A DNA stretch of 8,372 nucleotides from an uncultured Clostridia bacterium (GTDB taxonomy: Bacteria; Bacillota; Clostridia; Lachnospirales; Lachnospiraceae), in the NCBI GenBank assembly GCA_945622055.1, contig CALZBV010000100.1, positions 1 through 8,372 of the forward strand. The letters are read 5' to 3'. Below, piece by piece: positions 6,126-8,372 of this stretch. A program made the position numbers and the translations under genes. The stretch's first letter is position 1. The number at the start of each line of letters is the position of its first letter. Under the pieces are notes generated by a model. It ran no database searches and had not been told where the DNA came from. It saw nothing but the letters and a program-made list of their open reading frames with translations.

Positions 6126-7246
6126 ATTCTTCCTTTGTCTGTCCTGTCGCCTTCCATCTGAGATACGCATTAATCAGCGGATCCAGGTTGCCGTCCAGTA
6201 CACTCTGCGCATTTCCTACTTCCTCATTGGTTCTGTGATCCTTCACCAGCGTATACGGCTGGAGTACATAAGACCGAATCTGATTTCCGAAATTGATATC
6301 TCTTACTTCCCCACGGATTCCGGATTCCTTCTCTGCATTTTCCTGCTGTTGAAGCAGATACAGCTTCGCCTTTAGCATCTGCATTGCCTTATCCTTGTTC
6401 TGGAACTGGGAACGCTCATTCTGGCACTGTACCACAATTCCGGTCGGAAGATGCGTAATCCGGATTGCGGAAGAGGTCTTGTTTACGTGCTGACCTCCGG
6501 CACCACTCGAACGGTACGTATCAATACGCAGGTCCTTGTCGTCAATCTCAATCTCCGGTGCCTCCTCAAGGTCCGGCATAACATCACAGGAAACAAAGGA
6601 CGTCTGGCGTTTTCCTGCCGCATTGAACGGAGAAATCCGGACCAGACGGTGTACCCCGTGCTCCGACTTTAAATACCCGTATGCATTTTCTCCATGGATT
6701 TCAAGCGTAACCGACTTAAAGCCCGCCTCATCACCATCCAGAAAATCAATCATTTCGGTTGTAAAGCCCTTTTTATCCGCCCAGCGCTGATACATACGGC
6801 AAAGCATGGAGGCCCAGTCACAGCTCTCCGTACCGCCCGCCCCCGCATGGAGCGTCAGAATTGCATCACTTTTATCATGTTCTCCGGAAAGCAGTGTACT
6901 AAGATGTAATCGTTCGTAATGGTTCTTAAACAGCTCCATTGCCTCCTGTGCTTCCGGAATCAAAGACGCATCGGAAGACTCATACCCCATCTCCAGATAG
7001 GTCTGGACATCCTCGTATTCTGTCTTTAAATCTTCATAATCAGCAACCGCATCCTTAAGATTTTTCAGCTCCTTCATATAGCTCTGCGATTTATCCGCAT
7101 CATCCCAGAAGCCCGGCTCCTGCATAATCGCTTCTATCTCCTGAATCTTTTCACGCTTGTTTGTGAGGTCAAAGTGAATCCCCCATTTCAAGCAACGGTT
7201 TCTCATAACCGGAAAGCTCAAACTTTATCGCATCCAGCTCAACCAC
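6124..7246 (-). CDS. prfB: Peptide chain release factor 2, expressed by programmed +1 frameshift
   Basis: RF2 recognises UAA and UGA stop codons and triggers release of the finished protein at the ribosome. Translation from GTG at 7246 gives MVELDAIKFEL... and reaches in-frame TGA at 7171-7169 after 25 codons. Slippage by one base at CTT TGA C continues into the long frame (DLTNKREKIQ...), giving 373 residues in total. With this joining, the SPF recognition tripeptide falls at residues 205-207 and the GGQ catalytic motif at 250-252, the same numbers as E. coli RF2, which strongly supports the shift. The long frame alone can be opened from TTG at 7221, but that gives an N terminus unlike RF2 and lacks a ribosome site. 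It lies downstream of secA by 102 bases and upstream of cheW by 11. Expression is expected to be autoregulated: scarce RF2 favours the shift. Confidence 0.96.
7168..7184 (-). promoter_or_regulatory. RF2 programmed +1 frameshift site
   Basis: The minus strand reads GGGGG (7184-7180), five bases ATTCA, then CTT TGA C (7174-7168). The Leu codon CTT, the poor-context TGA followed by C, and the upstream G-rich Shine-Dalgarno-like tract are the three elements known from bacterial prfB. The stop is codon 26, as in E. coli. The tract is two bases farther from CTT than in the E. coli arrangement. Confidence 0.95.
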
Positions 7247-7251
7247 TTGCC

Positions 7252-7258
7252 CACCTTC
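7252..7258 (-). promoter_or_regulatory. Ribosome binding site of prfB
   Basis: GAAGGTG on the minus strand, five bases before GTG at 7246, resembles the GGAGGTG extension of the Shine-Dalgarno sequence. It supports the GTG start and therefore the frameshifted reading of prfB. Confidence 0.7.
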
Positions 7259-7316
7259 TTTCTTATTCTGTGTTCTCTTTTTTCTGTCCCACAACCGGGT
7301 GCCTTTACTTTCTAAG

Positions 7317-7358
7317 GAATGCCCTGAGGCATTCAGTTCCTCCCTGCCTCAGGCATTC
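7317..7358 (-). repeat. Overlapping inverted repeats at the secA 3' end
   Basis: On the minus strand GAATGCCTGAGGC (7358-7346), which contains the secA TGA stop, can pair with GCCTCAGGGCATTC (7330-7317) in a 13-pair stem with one bulged G. The second arm is also part of a tight local hairpin, GAATGCC-TCAG-GGCATTC (7334-7317), so the two folds exclude each other. Neither is followed by a U run; the next bases are CTTAGAAAG. This makes a classical intrinsic terminator unlikely and suggests read-through into prfB, or an RNA processing or stability element. Confidence 0.6.
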
Positions 7359-8372
7359 TTTCCACAGCATTTCTTATACTTCAGACCGGAGCCGCACGGA
7401 CACAGATCATTTCTCTGAATCTTCTTCTCCGTGCGTTTTACCGGTGCCTTGACAGAGGAATCATCACGGTTCGTTCCGGTTACCTTGGCAACCTGCTCAC
7501 GCTCCACATTGACCTCAATCCTTACATTCATCAGTGCTCTGACCGTATCCTCTGCAATCGCAGCGGTCATTGCGGTAAACATTTCGTAACCCTGGAAATT
7601 GTACTCGGTAAGCGGGTCTCTCTGACCATATGCCTGTACACCGATTCCCTGACGAAGCTGCTCCATATCGTCGATGTGATCCATCCACTTTTTATCGATG
7701 ACGCGTAAAAGAACAACCCGCTCAATCTCACGAAGCCGCTCCTTCTCCGGGAACTCTGCTTCCTTTTCTTCGTAATGCTTCACTGCCTCCGCCTTTAACT
7801 GCTGAACAAGCTCCTTTTTCCGCATGTGCTTCCTCTGTTCCTCCGTCAGCACAATCGGTTCAATCGGAACAATCGGAAGAATCAGGTTGTTTAACTCATC
7901 AATATCCCAGCTTTCCGCATCCTGATCGTCTCTGATGCAGGAATTGATATAGCCTTCGATTACATCACTCGTCATCTTCAGTACAGTCTGGCGCATGTTC
8001 TCGCCTTCCAGTACCTTACGTCTCTCTGCGTAAATAATCTCTCTCTGTTCATTGTTGACACGGTCATACTCAAGGAGATTCTTACGGATGCTGAAGTTGT
8101 TATCCTCAATCTTCTTCTGCGCCTTTTCCACTGCCGAACTGAGCATGTTGTGCTCTATCTGCTCCCCTTCAGCAATACCAAGGGAGTTGAACATATTAAT
8201 CAGGCGTTCCGCACCAAACAGACGCATCAGATCGTCCTCAAGAGAAATGTAAAATCTGGATTCACCCGGGTCACCCTGACGTCCTGCACGACCACGAAGC
8301 TGGTTATCGATTCGTCTGGACTCGTGACGCTCCGTACCAATGATTTTCAGACCCCCAAGCTCCTTTACGCCC
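7349..8372 (-). CDS. secA: SecA preprotein translocase ATPase, C-terminal part
   Basis: About 340 codons of the 3' end are present; the reading frame continues past the right edge. SecA is the cytoplasmic ATPase that drives secretory proteins through the SecYEG membrane channel. The visible part begins in the second nucleotide-binding domain, with IIGTERHESRRIDNQLRGRA and the helicase motif VI QLRGRAGRQGDPG. It continues through the helical wing and scaffold regions (LRVIDKKWMDHIDDMEQLRQ, then GVQAYGQRDPLTEY). It ends in an intact zinc-binding tail, CPCGSGLKYKKCC (C-x-C-x8-C-C), which in E. coli contacts SecB and the ribosome and is kept in many bacteria without SecB. A long charged linker precedes the tail. 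No frameshift or break is seen. Its TGA stop lies inside an inverted repeat, and prfB follows 102 bases later. Confidence 0.97.
   Translation of the reverse strand, partial: GVKELGGLKIIGTERHESRRIDNQLRGRAGRQGDPGESRFYISLEDDLMRLFGAERLINMFNSLGIAEGEQIEHNMLSSAVEKAQKKIEDNNFSIRKNLLEYDRVNNEQREIIYAERRKVLEGENMRQTVLKMTSDVIEGYINSCIRDDQDAESWDIDELNNLILPIVPIEPIVLTEEQRKHMRKKELVQQLKAEAVKHYEEKEAEFPEKERLREIERVVLLRVIDKKWMDHIDDMEQLRQGIGVQAYGQRDPLTEYNFQGYEMFTAMTAAIAEDTVRALMNVRIEVNVEREQVAKVTGTNRDDSSVKAPVKRTEKKIQRNDLCPCGSGLKYKKCCGKNA

Noticed and set aside
6113..6157. Longer CheW starting at 6157
   Set aside because: The extra 15 residues come from shifted-frame prfB sequence, and the perfect AAGGAGG sits before the ATG at 6112.
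7172..7221. TTG start at 7221 for RF2
   Set aside because: The encoded residues MSFPVMRNRC do not resemble RF2, whereas the other frame gives a typical RF2 N terminus and the frameshift signature.
1..8372. Mobile element, CRISPR array, toxin-antitoxin, defence or phage genes
   Set aside because: All sequence is accounted for by housekeeping-type genes on one strand with short spacers. No transposase, repeat-spacer pattern, tRNA-linked att site or composition break was seen.

Overview
The window looks like core chromosome from a low-to-moderate GC Firmicute, most likely an anaerobic Clostridia/Lachnospiraceae-type bacterium. This rests on strong AGGAGG-type ribosome sites, an NfnA-type ferredoxin/NAD(P)H flavoprotein subunit, a SecA with the C-terminal zinc motif, and the style of the MoxR/DUF58/transglutaminase cluster. 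The single CheW suggests a chemotactic, probably motile, relative. The genus is inference. No mobile element, CRISPR array, tRNA or rRNA is visible, and no gene-free stretch exceeds about 150 bases.

Every gene is on the minus strand, so transcription runs from the right end to the left. First comes the 3' part of secA (8372-7349, 5' end outside the window). A roughly 100-base spacer with an overlapping pair of inverted repeats follows, then prfB (7246-6124). prfB is read from a GTG start and needs the classic programmed +1 frameshift at an in-frame UGA (CTT TGA C at 7174-7168). A small CheW (6112-5648) starts 11 bases after prfB, with its ribosome site overlapping the prfB stop. A hairpin at 5604-5579 probably ends this secA-prfB-cheW unit.

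The second unit is moxR-like ATPase (5515-4562), DUF58 protein (4544-3471) and a large membrane transglutaminase (3480-1009). The genes are 17 bases apart and then overlap by 10 bases. Such clusters are widespread, and the usual interpretation is that the AAA+ ATPase acts on the DUF58 protein and the membrane-anchored transglutaminase-like enzyme at the cell surface. The exact substrate is not known.

The third unit begins with its own sigma-A-like promoter (about 990-959) and a GC-rich palindrome at the predicted start site. It contains an FAD/NAD(P)-binding, 2Fe-2S electron-transfer subunit (855-4). Its catalytic partner would be expected just beyond the left edge.

I see no clearly new biological system. 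The best points for a second look are the RF2 recoding site and its unusual spacing, the switchable hairpins at the secA end, CheW downstream of prfB, the Glu at the usual catalytic Asp position of the transglutaminase, and the palindrome at the oxidoreductase promoter.
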